The notes beneath the pieces are model-generated. The model searched no databases and was not told the origin of the DNA. It saw only the letters and a program-made list of their open reading frames with translations. Positions 9,916-21,837 of a stretch of DNA of 64,000 nucleotides are shown here, piece after piece; the first letter of the stretch is position 1; each line of letters opens with the position of its first letter. Source of the DNA: Costus lasius (taxonomy: Eukaryota; Streptophyta; Magnoliopsida; Zingiberales; Costaceae). A program made the translations under genes and the position numbers. The stretch is from the NCBI GenBank assembly GCA_027563935.2, contig CM050451.1, positions 105,737,565 through 105,801,564 of the forward strand, read 5' to 3'.

Positions 9916-10311
9916 GGGAAAAAATTTTTAAGCAGCCGCGGCTGCTTAAAAAGTTAGGAATCTTTTTTAATTTTTATTTAAAAATAATTTTTTAAAAAAA
10001 TAAAATTATAAAAAAATAATTTATGTGCTCTAAACTATCCAATGATAGTAATATTATGGTAAAAAAATCATCCACGATCAAAAATTAATATTTCAAATAT
10101 TATAGAAAAAATTTGATTTTTTTTATGATATTTGAAATGTTAATTTCTCATTGTGGATGAATTTTTTTACCATAATATTGGTATAATATTGATACTCTTA
10201 TATAGCTTAGACCATGTAGATTATTTTTTTATAATTTTTTTTTTAAAAAAGAATTTTTTAGAAAAAATCTTTTTTAAACAAAAAATTAAAAAAGCTTCCT
10301 AACTTTTTCCC
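9916..10311. mobile_element. Foldback/MITE-like element, about 400 bp
   Basis: The two ends are inverted copies. The right end read in reverse is GGGAAAAAGTTAGGAAGC followed by T-rich sequence. The left end has the same GGGAAAAA and AGTTAGGAA, and the inner arms (around 10040-10200, ATTTCAAATATTAT against its complement) also pair. The whole segment can fold into one long AT-rich hairpin. No ORF is present. The target duplication is not clear, so the superfamily is unassigned. Confidence 0.7.
9925..9952. repeat. 28-bp perfect palindrome inside the left foldback arm
   Basis: Perfect two-fold symmetry around CCGCGG (core AAGCAGCCGCGGCTGCTT with T5/A5 flanks). It interrupts the left arm and has no counterpart in the right arm. 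Confidence 0.85.
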
Positions 10312-13300
10312 TTCCCGCGTAGCTGTCGTGGTCTTCTTAGAATGGCTGGATTTTTAAATGCGGCAAAGCATGCGCGCCCCTCCACCCGCGGGTTACTGGG
10401 AAAAGCTCATGCAATCTTCACGCACGCGCTTCGCGGAGGCGGCGCACGTGCATAGAATGACCAATCGCATCCAGAACCCCGCAGGGCCCGTCGCCTGAGA
10501 AAAAGGTTCGAGATGAATCAAGGACGGTGTCTCTGTATATTTGCATATTGGGACATTTTATGTTTTTTAAAAGTATAGATAGGACCCTCAGTATTTCTGA
10601 ATTATAAGTTCGTTGACTAATTAATTTGGTTGTGGCGAAATTGAATGAGTCAATCAAATAAAGTTGTACGACAGTGACGTTAAATTACCAGAGTGCCATC
10701 ACGGTGCTTTGGATGCCAAAAGCAATTGAAACTTTGCTTTGGCTTCTAGGCTATGTATATTATTGCGTTTACTTTGACATTTCATGGAAAAAAGGCACAT
10801 ACGAACACGGAGGTTTACTTTGACCTTTTCGCTCTTGGTTTTTTTTAGTGTTTGGCATTGACCAATTACCGCAAACCCATGAAAAGCTAGGCCGATTATT
10901 ATTATTATTGTATTGTACTTGTTCCTTTTGTTAGGGCATTCATTATATTAGACAAGTGAATGGTTGCGTTTTCCAGGAAAGAAGACCGTTGACTTTTTAC
11001 TTTTTATGCGCGCATACCATCACAAACAAACAAGAAAAGTACGTAGTTCCAGACATTATTTAAATGTATTCACATATTTAATCTTTTGCGTTGACATTCA
11101 TGTGATATATTACTTGGTTTATTCTTTTTTTCAGGTGTAACGCACCGTCTTTTTCTTGCCTTGTAACTATTTTTTACTATATAGTTCTGATGATTTTCCC
11201 CAAGGAATTTTTAATTGCATCAAGAAAGAAAAAAAGTATGTTACAAGCTCTTGGAATGGAGTCAAAAGAAGCGTTAGAACAAAATTGAGCTATACATTTT
11301 AGACTTTGAATAGTTATTCTAGAAATATTTGCCTTGTACCTAAAACAAGTGCTGCTAATATTGTAAAAGGACAACAAGTTGACCAAGTTAAGAGATGAGT
11401 GCAACTCAAGATTGAATTCATAAATCTTCAATGTCCGAAACCTCCAACCGACTTTTGACTTATAGCGCAACCTGCCTGAACTATAGAAGATGTAGATTTA
11501 AAACGATCAGATTAAATAGCAAGGGGTTAATGATCTAAATTTGATTTTTAAGGAAAAAGCACTCAGATTCTATATTAAAAAAAAAAAAAAAGTTGTATAT
11601 GTGGGCAATTGGAAAATTATACAAGTTTATCTTAAAATTTTAGACATGCATGGATGGATGGGACCAATCCAACGTAAGTTTAGTGCTAGGCGTAGATGTC
11701 GGTGCCGTCACAAATGGAACCAGCATTACTTTATTATTAAGACTGCAAAGCGGTGCAGTGGGTTGCTAATTTGCTGTGCAAATATTAGGTAGTTGTAAAG
11801 TAGAGTATGGGATGGGAAAGTTAGGTCAAGTTCCATAATCAGACATAATTAATATATACAATGGACGTCAAGGCAGTACCACAGGATTTTGCAAGCTACA
11901 TATATAATTAATACATCAAGTAGGGCTGGGACCATGGTGGTGGCATCCGCCATGAATCTCAACCTTGTATTGGTGATGATGACGAAGGCTGCTTTTGCTT
12001 ATTGGTGAAGAGTCAACAAGTTTCTGAAATAAAAATAGCAAAATAGCTTTTGCCATTAGTCAAATTCCAAACGGATGACTCGTTTGAAACCAAAATTATT
12101 CAGCTCTGGTTGAACGATGCTTTCTCGGCTTCCCACCATACATATGAATTGGCTTTTCCTTTTCAATTAAAATTATCATAGCGACGACACAGTGCAGCGG
12201 ATCCACGAGTCCCGGAACGTGGTTCACGACAAGTGCCCGCGGCCCGCGCACGCGCACGCGCGCCTCGCTAATGAAAAACCAAATGACGTTGGATGGAGAC
12301 TTACTACCGTGATGAGTGCGGCAGTTTCTCCCACGATCGAGGAGAAGGACGTGAAGCTGACGCCACCACCGACACCCTCCTCATTTGACTGGGTCCAAGT
12401 CCAGACTATGCGGGCTAAGTCAACTGGGTTTCCAACGTTAAACTAAACAATAAAAGTGAGAACCTTCACTTGCACGTCAACGCAGGAATGCATGGAGATC
12501 CAGCGGCCACCGTGCTGGCTGTGGGGGTGGGGGTGGCCTTCCCAGAAGGGATGGGCTGTCTCAGTTGTTGCAATGAGTCGAAGATCTAGCTATCTCACGT
12601 GGGCAAACATGGCGAGTTTTTGACGTGCACCCGAATTAGAAGTTGGTAGCGTGTCAAGTAGTCAAACCTCAAACGTACGTATGCTTACTAATTTAAGTAC
12701 ATGCATCAACTAGGGAAGAAGCAGTGCTATTAACTGTCAATTCCAAAAAAAGTAGCGATTCTTACAAAAATATAACCTAAATATTTTTAACACAGTTAAA
12801 ACACACAAGTGTCAGGAACAAAAGAAAATATGCACAGCTTCCTGCATAAAGAATAAAATTTGGGCTGTGAGATTGGTACGGGCCTATATTTCAAAGGTTG
12901 GGCCTTGATAACACAAGGTAGCTGAGGAGGGTTCTTCATATGACGATCACTTTATACATATAGTGGTAGGGTCTTCATATAATGATTAATCTTAAATCTA
13001 CCCTTATACGAAAACTAATTAGTTTTATGGGAAGGAGTATGTGCCACCATCTAAATAATTGGTGTGATTGACGTACATGATTAATTATTTATTGGCTGAA
13101 ACTATGAATTGTTCGCCATATTTATTTCCGCACGTACGCCGATACGCCGACTAAATAATTCTTACCGTTGCAAGGGTCAAATTAACAAATGTGCGTGGCT
13201 AAAGATTAGCATTATCATTCGCCATTTGACACTTTTTTTTATTTTTCAGAAAAAAACTGTAATTAATCAAAAAGTCGGTATGGAAGGTTGTATGACTTAA

Positions 13301-14965
13301 TCTTTACGTATGGCCTAATTAATTATAAGATGCATGGCTTAGTTGCTAATACGCACTACTCCAAATAATTGTCTATATTAACTATAATTATGGATCAAGA
13401 TAATTCAAACAATTGTGCGCACTTTTTCCTTTTTTGATTAATAAATTATAAATTTCTTAATTATTGATAATAAGATATTAAGTCTGACTTCCATTTTATT
13501 AGTACGGTAATTTGTATATCGTTCCTCCTGTTCAAAGTAGTTGGTAATTTAATGAATATTTTGATCAAAGTTATTCTCAACTTATATAAATCAATTCGAT
13601 TTCAAATTTTTATTTTCATCATATACACGACCTGATCGATCTTTGTTTCTCATAATTTTATTTAATTAGTAAACCCAAAAACATAATCCTAATCCAAAAG
13701 ATGGAGGCATCCAAGCGGTGAAGATTTGAGATTCCTTAAAAGTCAATTCAACCTTATTAAACTCAAGTCAAACCTAATCTATTCAAGACAACGTAGGGAT
13801 CAATTTTACTATTGCAAACGTGGTCGCTCACAGTACAATTTTCTCCTTTGGTCTTTGGCTATATTTTTGCCATGCTTGCGACCAATGGGAATCAAGTGAC
13901 TTTTTCTAAAAGCACTCGACGTCAATATAATAGAATTGGATGTGTTTTAAGTCTCCCCGTTCACAATTTTTCCATCTGAATTGCAAATAGAACAATTATG
14001 CCTCAATTATGACCTTCATAAGTTAGCATCATATGTGAGCTAGAGGAAGCTGTTTTTTTATTTTTTATTTTTTAAAAAAACTCTTATATATAATATATAT
14101 TTTTTCACATAGATAAATTAAGTAATAAAGAGGAGATTCCCTATAATAGTGTATTAGGTTGCTAGGTTCACAACCCGCAAACTAGTGATATTTGTGAAAG
14201 CTCAAGCCTCAACTAGCCAATAACATACTAAGAATTAACATATAATTAAGTAAACATGATATGAACACTTTAAAATTTGGACCATAACATGGTCAATCAA
14301 TCAATTCGATCTGAAAATCACTAGGGGCCATAGTGTTAACATCTGAGTCAGAGTGAGAACAGAAAAATGCTCAAATTGGTTCAATGATGGACTAGGCTGA
14401 GGGGTCAATTCTTCAAATGTAAAAGTCTATTCGGTGATGTTGTCTAAATGTATTAATTTCACAATTGCGTCCCCATTGAATCATTAATGGTGAAATTACT
14501 TCATCTCTTATTCTAATACATAGCGGCTCTCTACTAACAGAGAAGCCGCAACTCGACAAATTGACTTGATCCCCATCCTCCACCTCATCTTCTATTTGAA
14601 TATTTGCCCTAGGTTAATTTTCTGTTTGGTCCTCCAACTTAGCCTCAGTTTAAATTGAAAATAAGCTTAACTTAAACTAAACTCCAAACTTTTAAAGCAA
14701 ATCGGGAAATTCAGTGTCTTTTGTGTCTGTTGTGTAAGTAAAGCTAAATTTGTTAGGGGTCAATCTGAAAATTTCCCCTTCACAAATCACAACTCACAAC
14801 ATATTTGTTCCTCCGCGTTCCAATGTCCACCCTTCGCCTTCGTCTCTCTTGTATTCTCCAATTCCTTCCATACTTGTTCATCGTCACCTCTTCTTTTCGA
14901 TGCTTGTTTCTTTGTTATTTAACTACTTGAGATATCGCTGAGCTCTCCTTCTTCTTGTCCCAAGT
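10312..14965. other. Intergenic, no gene recognised
   Basis: 4.6 kb of AT-rich DNA with short open frames only, none with a recognisable product. It contains an A15 run at about 11577 and a (CG/CA) alternating stretch at 12243-12263 that could adopt Z-DNA. The last few hundred bases should hold the SAUR promoter, but no clear TATA box was found. Confidence 0.6.
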
Positions 14966-15487
14966 ATGAGGAGATGCAGAGGATTCAGATTGCGGCGGCA
15001 GTTGGCACGCGTGTGGCGGTGGTTCGTAGGGCGCCGCCCCAATCACTATATCAGCCTCGATCACACCGCCGACTCTACCTCAAAATCGAACCTTTCCGCG
15101 ACTTCGATAATGGCGAAAAAACTCCGCGACTGGGGCCACCACCTCGCTCCCTACCTCCGCTACGGCGGAGCGCCCTTCTTTAGGATCGGAGGGCGGAGTT
15201 ACGGGGCGGGGACGCCGCTTCTTGGGAAGGGGCGGCATTGCGCACCGCTGCCGAAGGGGCACCTGGCAGTGTACGTCGGCCGAGAGGAGGGGGCGCCGCC
15301 GCGGAGGTACACGGTGCCGGTGGTCCACTTCAACCACCCCTTGTTCGCGGAGCTGCTGCGGGAAGCGGAGGAGGAGTTTGGATTCCACCACCCAGGCGGT
15401 ATTACCATTCCCTGTTCCACCGCCAAGTTTGAGCTCGTCTGGACCCGGATCGCTGCCGGCGGCGAGAGGCTTCGCCTCATGCACTAA
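14966..15487 (+). CDS. SAUR-family auxin-responsive protein, 173 aa
   Basis: An intronless frame begins ATG AGG AGA at 14966 and ends TAA at 15485-15487. The SAUR domain occupies about residues 93-165: the LPKGHLAVYVG start, the YTVPVVHFNHPLF centre, the LLREAEEEFGF helix and the GGITIPC end. These are the conserved blocks of the family. The about 90-residue N terminus is basic and Arg/Trp-rich, then Ser/Thr-rich, longer than in the shortest SAURs but seen in the subgroup with N-terminal extensions. SAURs inhibit PP2C.D phosphatases and so activate plasma-membrane H+-ATPases in auxin-driven cell expansion. GC content is very high. A solo LTR begins 84 bp after the stop. Confidence 0.92.
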   Translation: MRRCRGFRLRRQLARVWRWFVGRRPNHYISLDHTADSTSKSNLSATSIMAKKLRDWGHHLAPYLRYGGAPFFRIGGRSYGAGTPLLGKGRHCAPLPKGHLAVYVGREEGAPPRRYTVPVVHFNHPLFAELLREAEEEFGFHHPGGITIPCSTAKFELVWTRIAAGGERLRLMH

Positions 15488-15571
15488 TTAGTATCGCTTC
15501 TTGCTCCAGTGCTATGCTTGTGTAGTTTTTTAACAATTTTTTTTCTTTGAAAAGATAATTTTATGAATTAC

Positions 15572-16477
15572 TGTCAGGCCAGCTAGCTTAATTGATCAAA
15601 TCCCACGCCACATCAGCCAAAGCACCGAAATCGCGCACAAATTGATTTCGAAATCTCCCCTCGGTGCTTTGACTTTGACTGGACGCCTCGAAGCGAATGC
15701 CACGCGCGTTCGCCTTCTTCGCGTCGCCTCGCCCGCGCGCGTCGGACGCACAACGACGCCGGACGTCCCCGTTCGCCAGCAGGGAAAAGGCCCGCGGCAG
15801 GAAGAGTCGCCGAGCTCTTCCGCCCTTAGCCTTCCTCGTCGGCGCCGCCTCCGGGCGCCGGAAACCCTAGATCGGAGGTGGAGAAGGTCGCCGGGGAAGA
15901 CGACCGAGAAGCTCGCCGGAAAACACAGAAACGACGCCGAAGGAGAAGCACGGTGAGGGGAAAGCTTGCTGTTTTATTCCTCTTCTACAAACAGTGGCCT
16001 TAAAACCCCTCCCTCTCCTCTCTCTGTACACCGATCTCCCCACCCTCAACTCACCCTCGTCTCGCCTCGCCGGAACCCTCGCTGGCCTTCGTCGGAGGGG
16101 AGGAGGAAGCCTGGATCGTCGCTCTACCACCGTGGGAGCTCGCCAGGAAGAGATCGCGCCTTCTCGTGTCTCTCGTCCGCAGCTCTCGTGTGGAAGCCCG
16201 TGAGGGAGACGGTCGCACGTCTCCCTTTTCTCTGCACCGCAGCCACCGCCCACACCCTGCGCCGACGGGACCCGAGCAGGTCAGCTGCTCCCGTCATCGC
16301 CACCAGCCTCGCGCCTCCGCGCGCTTTCGATCGGAGCCGGGTCGGGTCGCGCCTCCGCGCGCGTGTGCCGCCCGCTCCGTCTCCCGTCGCCCGCTCAAGG
16401 AGAGGAGAGTGGGCTCTTGGGCCTCCGCCGTGGCCCAACCACCGTCCAGCCCGATCCAAGGTCATCCGGGTCTGACA
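15572..16477. mobile_element. Solo LTR (906 bp) with 5-bp target duplication
   Basis: The element begins TGTCAGGCC and ends GGGTCTGACA, so its ends are the inverted repeat TGTCAG/CTGACA with canonical TG...CA. It is flanked by ATTAC on both sides (15567-15571 and 16478-16482). The interior is GC-rich with many short overlapping open frames on both strands and no gag or pol domain. This is the expected product of unequal recombination between two LTRs. Orientation cannot be fixed because there is no PBS or polypurine tract. Confidence 0.85.
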
Positions 16478-16482
16478 ATTAC

Positions 16483-18341
16483 TCTCTATAGCTTTAACAA
16501 TATTTTTCTCTCATATCATCTAACTAAACTATGTTAACATCTTCTTACTATATTATGCCTATTAGATAATATCTTATTGCAAGTCAGCCCCCAAGAGATT
16601 AGCTATTTGCAACCTAATACATATTAAGTGGTTGAAACAAAATAGAGCATTATGAGGCTTCAACTAAGAAAAAATTTAGTCAAATTATCTTAAGGAAAAA
16701 ATTATATCATCCCATAAACACCTTGACTTGAAACAATTTAAGTGTATGATCATGAAGAACAAACTTTGACACAATCAATTTATTCTTCTAGCATTTGAGT
16801 GAGTTCTCTGAACCATTGGTTAGATTGATGTGCTCCTCATGCTTGATCAACTAGCTCAATCTCAACATTGCAAACTTCAATTTAGATAACATTAGTATTG
16901 AATATGCGTAAGTCATGTGTGCCCATTGATTAACTGGTAACATATACCTTACCATAATTAAGATGAATATAAGATGAATATAATCAAGTAAAGATAGAAT
17001 AATTTAATTTTTGAATATAGTATATGGTGTTTTAAACACCACGGAATAGATATTTTGTACATTGCCTTCATGTATCAACATCTAGAAACTCTTGAAAAGA
17101 AATCAATACTTGTCGCGTACAAGAGAAAGCACCGCATGATTGCCTGCAAAACACGCTAGATTAAGATTTGTTTAGGTTGAGGGAATTAAAGAGAGAAAGA
17201 ACCAAGTCTTTGTTAATTAAGGGAATTAAAGGGAGGGCAACTGGCAAGAATTGATTTATTTAGCAGCTCAATCTTTCTCCATTCTCAATAAAGTTGAATT
17301 TCCTCTCTTAGGAATTGGAAATTTGGAATTGCCCTCTCCTCAGCAGCAGCCAGCAACCCACTTACATTCTATCAAGGTTAACTATGCATGTCCCGATTAG
17401 CATGAGATCAAAGTTAATTTCACTGGTTGATCTACGTTCAAGTAACTCCGTTTGCCTCATTAATAAATCTTCCAAAGTCTGTACAAAAAAGAATGGAGCA
17501 GAGTCGATTCTTTTCCCGTTATATAATCAAGTTAAATCTGCAAATAACTTTTGAAACATCCAATTGCTTAAGATTTTCATTCTCTCCTTCCCTTCCTCTA
17601 TTAAAATGAATCCAAATATATACCTAATATGGATCGATTAATTAAAACAAACATTAAGCAAGACAGACGCATAATATGCCCTGAAAACTCGGCTGGATTC
17701 CTGATACACACAACAATTGCTTTTTGACTGCTCATCAATTACAATCACCGGACACCAAATAGTAAAGTGGAACTGCAGTCACATGGCTGTGCTCTGAATC
17801 AAACCTTCATACTCCCTTTTCCTTTTTCCTTCATTGCTTCGCCGAGACATGGTATGTTTTCATGAACACTTACTTGGCAGAGCAGGCAAGAACTTTTCCC
17901 CTTCTCACATGAACACAAGACAATGATGGGAGTAAGCCAGCAAAAGAGTTGACTGCAACTAAAATATCTCATAAAGTTGACATCTTCTTCCACTCCCCAG
18001 TCATGAAACCCTCGCCCCACACACCAACTACACACTACGACTGCGCCTGTAATTGCCACACTCCCACTTCCCTTTCCCCCCAGTGCCTCGAGTTGCTGCA
18101 AGCTTTTGGCCCCGGTAACTGGAACAGAGCAAGGTGCAGACTCTGATTGCAGAAGAATCAATGTCGCAGACGCGAATAGATGATGCTAATTTGAGAGTAC
18201 AACACGCTAAAAAGATGGATTACAAGACGATGATTGATTGATACAGTTCCCTTTTCATTAATTTATTGCCGCAGATCGTGACAAGGTGATCGCCACTGCA
18301 GAAATTAGAGAGCATTCAGAGGGAGCGTACCACGGCACTCG
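16483..18341. other. Intergenic; 3' flank of the ATL gene
   Basis: 1.9 kb AT-rich DNA without a recognisable gene. The right-hand part (about 17800-18341) is probably the 3' UTR and flank of the minus-strand RING gene. Confidence 0.5.
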
Positions 18342-18875
18342 TCATGGCTCGGCCGTCGCGGCGGCCGGAAGCGGCGGCGGGAGGCAGTCGGTGCGGCATG
18401 TGGGGCAGGAGGAGCGGCCGGCGAGCCACGCCTCCACGCACATCGCATGGAACCCGTGGCTGCACACCGGCAGCACGCGGACGCGGTCGCCCTCTGCCAG
18501 CTCGGCGAGGCAGATGGCGCACTCCGGCGCGCCCGCCACCCGCGTCGATCCGGCGGAGAACACCACGGCTCCCGGCAGCTGCGCAACACGTGGCGCCTCC
18601 GCCAGGGCCTTGCCCGGGCCGTCCTCTGGTGAGGCGGAAGAAGGAAGCCGAGGGGGGCGGAGGGAGCGCAGGCGGCGGAGGAGGAGGCGGAAGGCGGCGT
18701 GGAGGGCGAAGGCGGCGGCCGTGGCGCAGACGAGCACGACGAGGACGGTGACCATACTGGCGTCGAAGTCCTTGGCGCTGGCGTAGGGGCCCCACTTGTT
18801 GGGGGGCGGCGGGGGAGGAGGGGCATGAGTGGGGACGGCGGCGGCTGTGGTGTTTTGACTCGTCGGAGGCGGCAT
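18342..18875 (-). CDS. ATL-type RING-H2 E3 ubiquitin ligase, 177 aa
   Basis: An intronless minus-strand frame starts ATG CCG CCT at 18875. Features in order: Pro-rich N terminus with a P7 run (residues 19-25), one transmembrane helix (about 41-63, VTVLVVLVCATAAAF), a basic Arg/Leu/Pro stretch, a LPGAVVF motif, then the RING-H2 finger at 119-160. The finger reads CAIC, a 14-residue loop, C-S-H, G-F-H-A-M-C, W-L and CPTC. That C3H2C3 pattern, one N-terminal TM and no intron define the ATL family of membrane-bound E3 ligases, many of which act in defence or stress signalling. The substrate is unknown. GC content is extreme, which produces long spurious frames on both strands. Confidence 0.92.
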   Translation of the reverse strand: MPPPTSQNTTAAAVPTHAPPPPPPPNKWGPYASAKDFDASMVTVLVVLVCATAAAFALHAAFRLLLRRLRSLRPPRLPSSASPEDGPGKALAEAPRVAQLPGAVVFSAGSTRVAGAPECAICLAELAEGDRVRVLPVCSHGFHAMCVEAWLAGRSSCPTCRTDCLPPPLPAAATAEP

Positions 18876-18948
18876 GGGGAGTGGAGTCTTTGGGAATCGG
18901 TGCTGTGAGGCGAGGCAATAATTTGGCGTGGCGTTGGGACGCGTTGCG

Positions 18949-18955
18949 ATTTATA
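18949..18955 (-). promoter_or_regulatory. TATA box of the ATL gene
   Basis: TATAAAT on the minus strand, about 74 bp upstream of the ATG at 18875. This gives a short leader of about 45 nt. Confidence 0.5.
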
Positions 18956-19887
18956 GAATGAGTGAGGACACGTGCGAGGCAAGTATGCGAGTCGGGTGCA
19001 GGGCATGGCATATAAAAGCACAGGCGCGGATGCAGCAGTGCCTCGCTCTTCTCGTGATGAGGAACGAAGCCAAATTTGCCTTGGGTCCCAAATTTGTTTC
19101 TTGTTCGGTGGCACGAGGTCACCTGAATTTGAAGGGATGGGCATGGGCAGGCTTGAATTGAAATGGCCTTTTGTTTCCGCTGATAATGAATTAAACAATT
19201 TTGTTCTACTGTGTTTGGAGCGTAGCTGAGACTGAGAGAGTTCAAAGAGAACAACAGATAAATAATAAAGAGCAGGGGAGGTCGTCACTGCCGCAAAAGC
19301 CGTTGAAGCAACGCAACAAACCCAAGTGTAGCTTTTTCAGCTCCCAAATCATCCGCTTTCAGCAATCTTCTACTCTCTCAAGCGGAGAATTTTTACTGAG
19401 CAATAATTTTTTGTGAATTCATCCTAGATATTTTAACATATTGGACAATTATCTTCTCTTGTATCAAAGGTAATTTGCTTAAATACTTTGGGGTCCTATA
19501 TCTTTTCTGAAGAAAATAAAGGTTCGATATTGCTTTCACTAGTTTATGAAAAATATATAAGATTATAATTGCGCCCCTAAATAATTTAGGATCCTGGATT
19601 TGCCACAAAATTCGAGTTGACAAATCTAGTTGACAAATTTCTTCAAACACTATGTGGGCAATAGCATCTTGTCTTCAATTCTGCACATTTGAGTGCATAT
19701 ATCAAACACTATAATCAGCATTAGTTAGACAAAGGAAATCATGAGCTTGCTCTTCTCTCACAAAAAATAATTAATCGTCACCATCAATTAATTGAACAGA
19801 AAATTTTTTGTCCCCAAATGCAACCAATTATCAAATTATAGCAACTGGTCCGGTACTTGAGATATAAGTAAAATAAATGTTCAGTCA

Positions 19888-20274
19888 TCAAGCCCCAAAG
19901 CAAGCTGCCAAGTGAGAAACGCGATTGTGATGATGATACAGGGCATCAGCCGGAGCGCCACAAGTCTCCCGGTGGATGACGTCGTGCACATGGCAGAATT
20001 TCTCGACACCGCAGGGGATGGCGATGGTGCCCTCCCGGCCGTACTCGTACCCGTACTCGGCCGCCGCAGCCTCCAAGAGCTCCGCGAAGAGCGGGTGGGC
20101 GAGGTACGCCACCGGCACCACGAAGCGACGCTGCTCCTCCCCTTCCGCCCCCACCCTCACCGGCAAGCACCCCTTGGGCGGCATCGGCATCGGCATCGGC
20201 ATCTCCCCCCTCACGCGGTGGCCGAGGAAGCTGCCTAACGAACTTTTGATCTTGGCTCCGGTGGTGCTCTTCAT
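19888..20274 (-). CDS. SAUR-family auxin-responsive protein, 128 aa
   Basis: A minus-strand, intronless frame with first in-frame ATG at 20274 (MKSTTGAKIKS). The frame is open for 11 more codons upstream but has no ATG there. After a (MP)n-rich linker comes the SAUR domain (about residues 37-100): PPKGCLPVRVG, RRFVVPVAYLAHPLF, LLEAAAAEYGYEYG and GTIAIPC, then a His-rich tail. The pattern, with the short N terminus, resembles the SAUR32 type. Expected role: promotion of acid growth through inhibition of PP2C.D phosphatases. It differs strongly from the SAUR at 14966, so the two are not a recent tandem pair. Confidence 0.9.
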   Translation of the reverse strand: MKSTTGAKIKSSLGSFLGHRVRGEMPMPMPMPPKGCLPVRVGAEGEEQRRFVVPVAYLAHPLFAELLEAAAAEYGYEYGREGTIAIPCGVEKFCHVHDVIHRETCGAPADALYHHHNRVSHLAACFGA

Positions 20275-20544
20275 GCGATGAAATAGCCTACTGATCGGGC
20301 CGATCAAAAGGACGATCGGATTAACAAAAAAGACAAGGAATTATGTATTTATTGGGAAGAGATAGCGGCGGAGGGCTAGAGGGAGAAGGGCCAGGGATCG
20401 GAGCTCGAGATGGCGAGGCGGAAGAGGGTGAGGGAGGAGTCACGGAGAGAGTTGGGAACGTTGGACATGGTAATTAGCTTGCGCTCAAAGGAAGACGACG
20501 GCGATTCCAGCTGCTAATTGAGAGGAAGATTGATTCCTGGCAAG

Positions 20545-20668
20545 TATAAATAGCAGAAAAAGAGAGGAGGAATTGATCCAAATTGTGGGAATGGAATTGG
20601 GGAATATCGGGATGGGAATGGGAATGGGCTGGATGATGCCGTGCGCTCCGGCCGCGGAAGTCAAATAG
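20545..20668 (+). other. + strand TATA motif and 25-codon micro-ORF upstream of the SAUR
   Basis: TATAAATAG at 20545-20553 points away from the SAUR gene. It is followed at 20591 by ATG opening a 25-codon frame (MELGNIGMGMGMGWMMPC...) ending TAG at 20666-20668. The Gly-Met repeat comes from simple GGGAAT repeats, so the peptide may be fortuitous. Confidence 0.2.
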
Positions 20669-21837
20669 ACGCTGCTTGCTTCTCCGCCTCCACATCCGAC
20701 GGCTTCGTCGTCAACTCGGGTTTAGGCGGTAATTGTTATTCTAGCGTATGTATGACAGCAAGCCAAGCGTCATAGCAAGCACTGAAAACGCGGCTAGTTA
20801 TGTGTGTGGGTCGACTCAGTCTGCACACAATTGTATCCATCCATCTATCGGCTTCGCCTCTACTTGCTTTGCTTGCTACAGAAGATATATTGCTGCCATC
20901 AGGCGCTACGTCGCTGTAGCATCTTCCTCTCCCGCTCATCAACAAACTGTCAATTGGCTAATATTATTTTATTTTTAAATTCTACCTTGAACGTGAAGTT
21001 ATTGTACTTACATTATTATTAAAGAATAAATCACTTATGAAAAATTAATCTACAATATAATAAACTTTTAACATAATTATGCCATACTAATTAAAAAATA
21101 AGAATAGATGCAGATAATTCAAACATAATCTATAGCAACAGATGACCTACAACGGAACAAAGACAAATTTTACATAGCTTCGACAATTAGTTCATCTGTA
21201 CAACTTGTGGTTTCCCCTGACTTGTTATTCAAAGAGCCATATATAATATCTCTGCACTGCTACCTATATTGGAAAATTAAAGAGACTTGTGTACATGGAT
21301 CATTACACACCAAGTAGCATATTGCAATTCCTTTCACATATTTGATTACTAATACAATCAGTTTTCCACAAAGCTCAACACCATGGAGTCTAATATTGCA
21401 GAATGTATAATTTTGATTCATATGCTTCAACAAAAATACTAGTTGTTTCAGACATCTGGAAATTCTATATCAGTACATAGTTCAAGTATTTTCATCATAG
21501 CACTCTATATGATTTTTTCTTTATATTACTAAGATTTGTTTTTTTTTTTTTACTTTGCACTTTACTTTTATCTTGATATGTTCTGAACTTGATTGACTAC
21601 GTCGACGATATATTTAGATATATTTAAGTAAGCATTAGAAGCATAAGAGTCAAATAGTGGAGTACAACGACTAGATTAGTGCATCAAAAAGATGCAAAAA
21701 AAATCAGATAGCTATGCAAAAATCGAATATAACCCTAGGGTACAGTTTGATTTAAGTTACAAGATCCATCCTCGAGTGTTTGTAATGGAATGAAAGAGTC
21801 CAGAAAAGATAAACAGAAAGACAATGAAAGCATACCC
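20669..21837. other. Intergenic, no gene recognised
   Basis: AT-rich DNA with only short unconvincing frames. If the DUF3353-like gene to the right were complete, its C-terminal exon should lie here. I looked for its conserved transmembrane segment on the minus strand and did not find it. Confidence 0.45.

Noticed and set aside
12192..12446. 84-codon + strand frame in a GC-rich patch
   Set aside because: No ATG at the frame start, no homology, simple CGCA repeat content.
15642..16537. Several overlapping Arg/Pro-rich frames
   Set aside because: They fall within the solo LTR. Similar length on both strands indicates composition, not coding.
20275..20307. Upstream extension of the second SAUR (11 codons)
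   Set aside because: It begins with TTG rather than ATG. The first in-frame ATG is at 20274 and the SAUR domain is complete from there.
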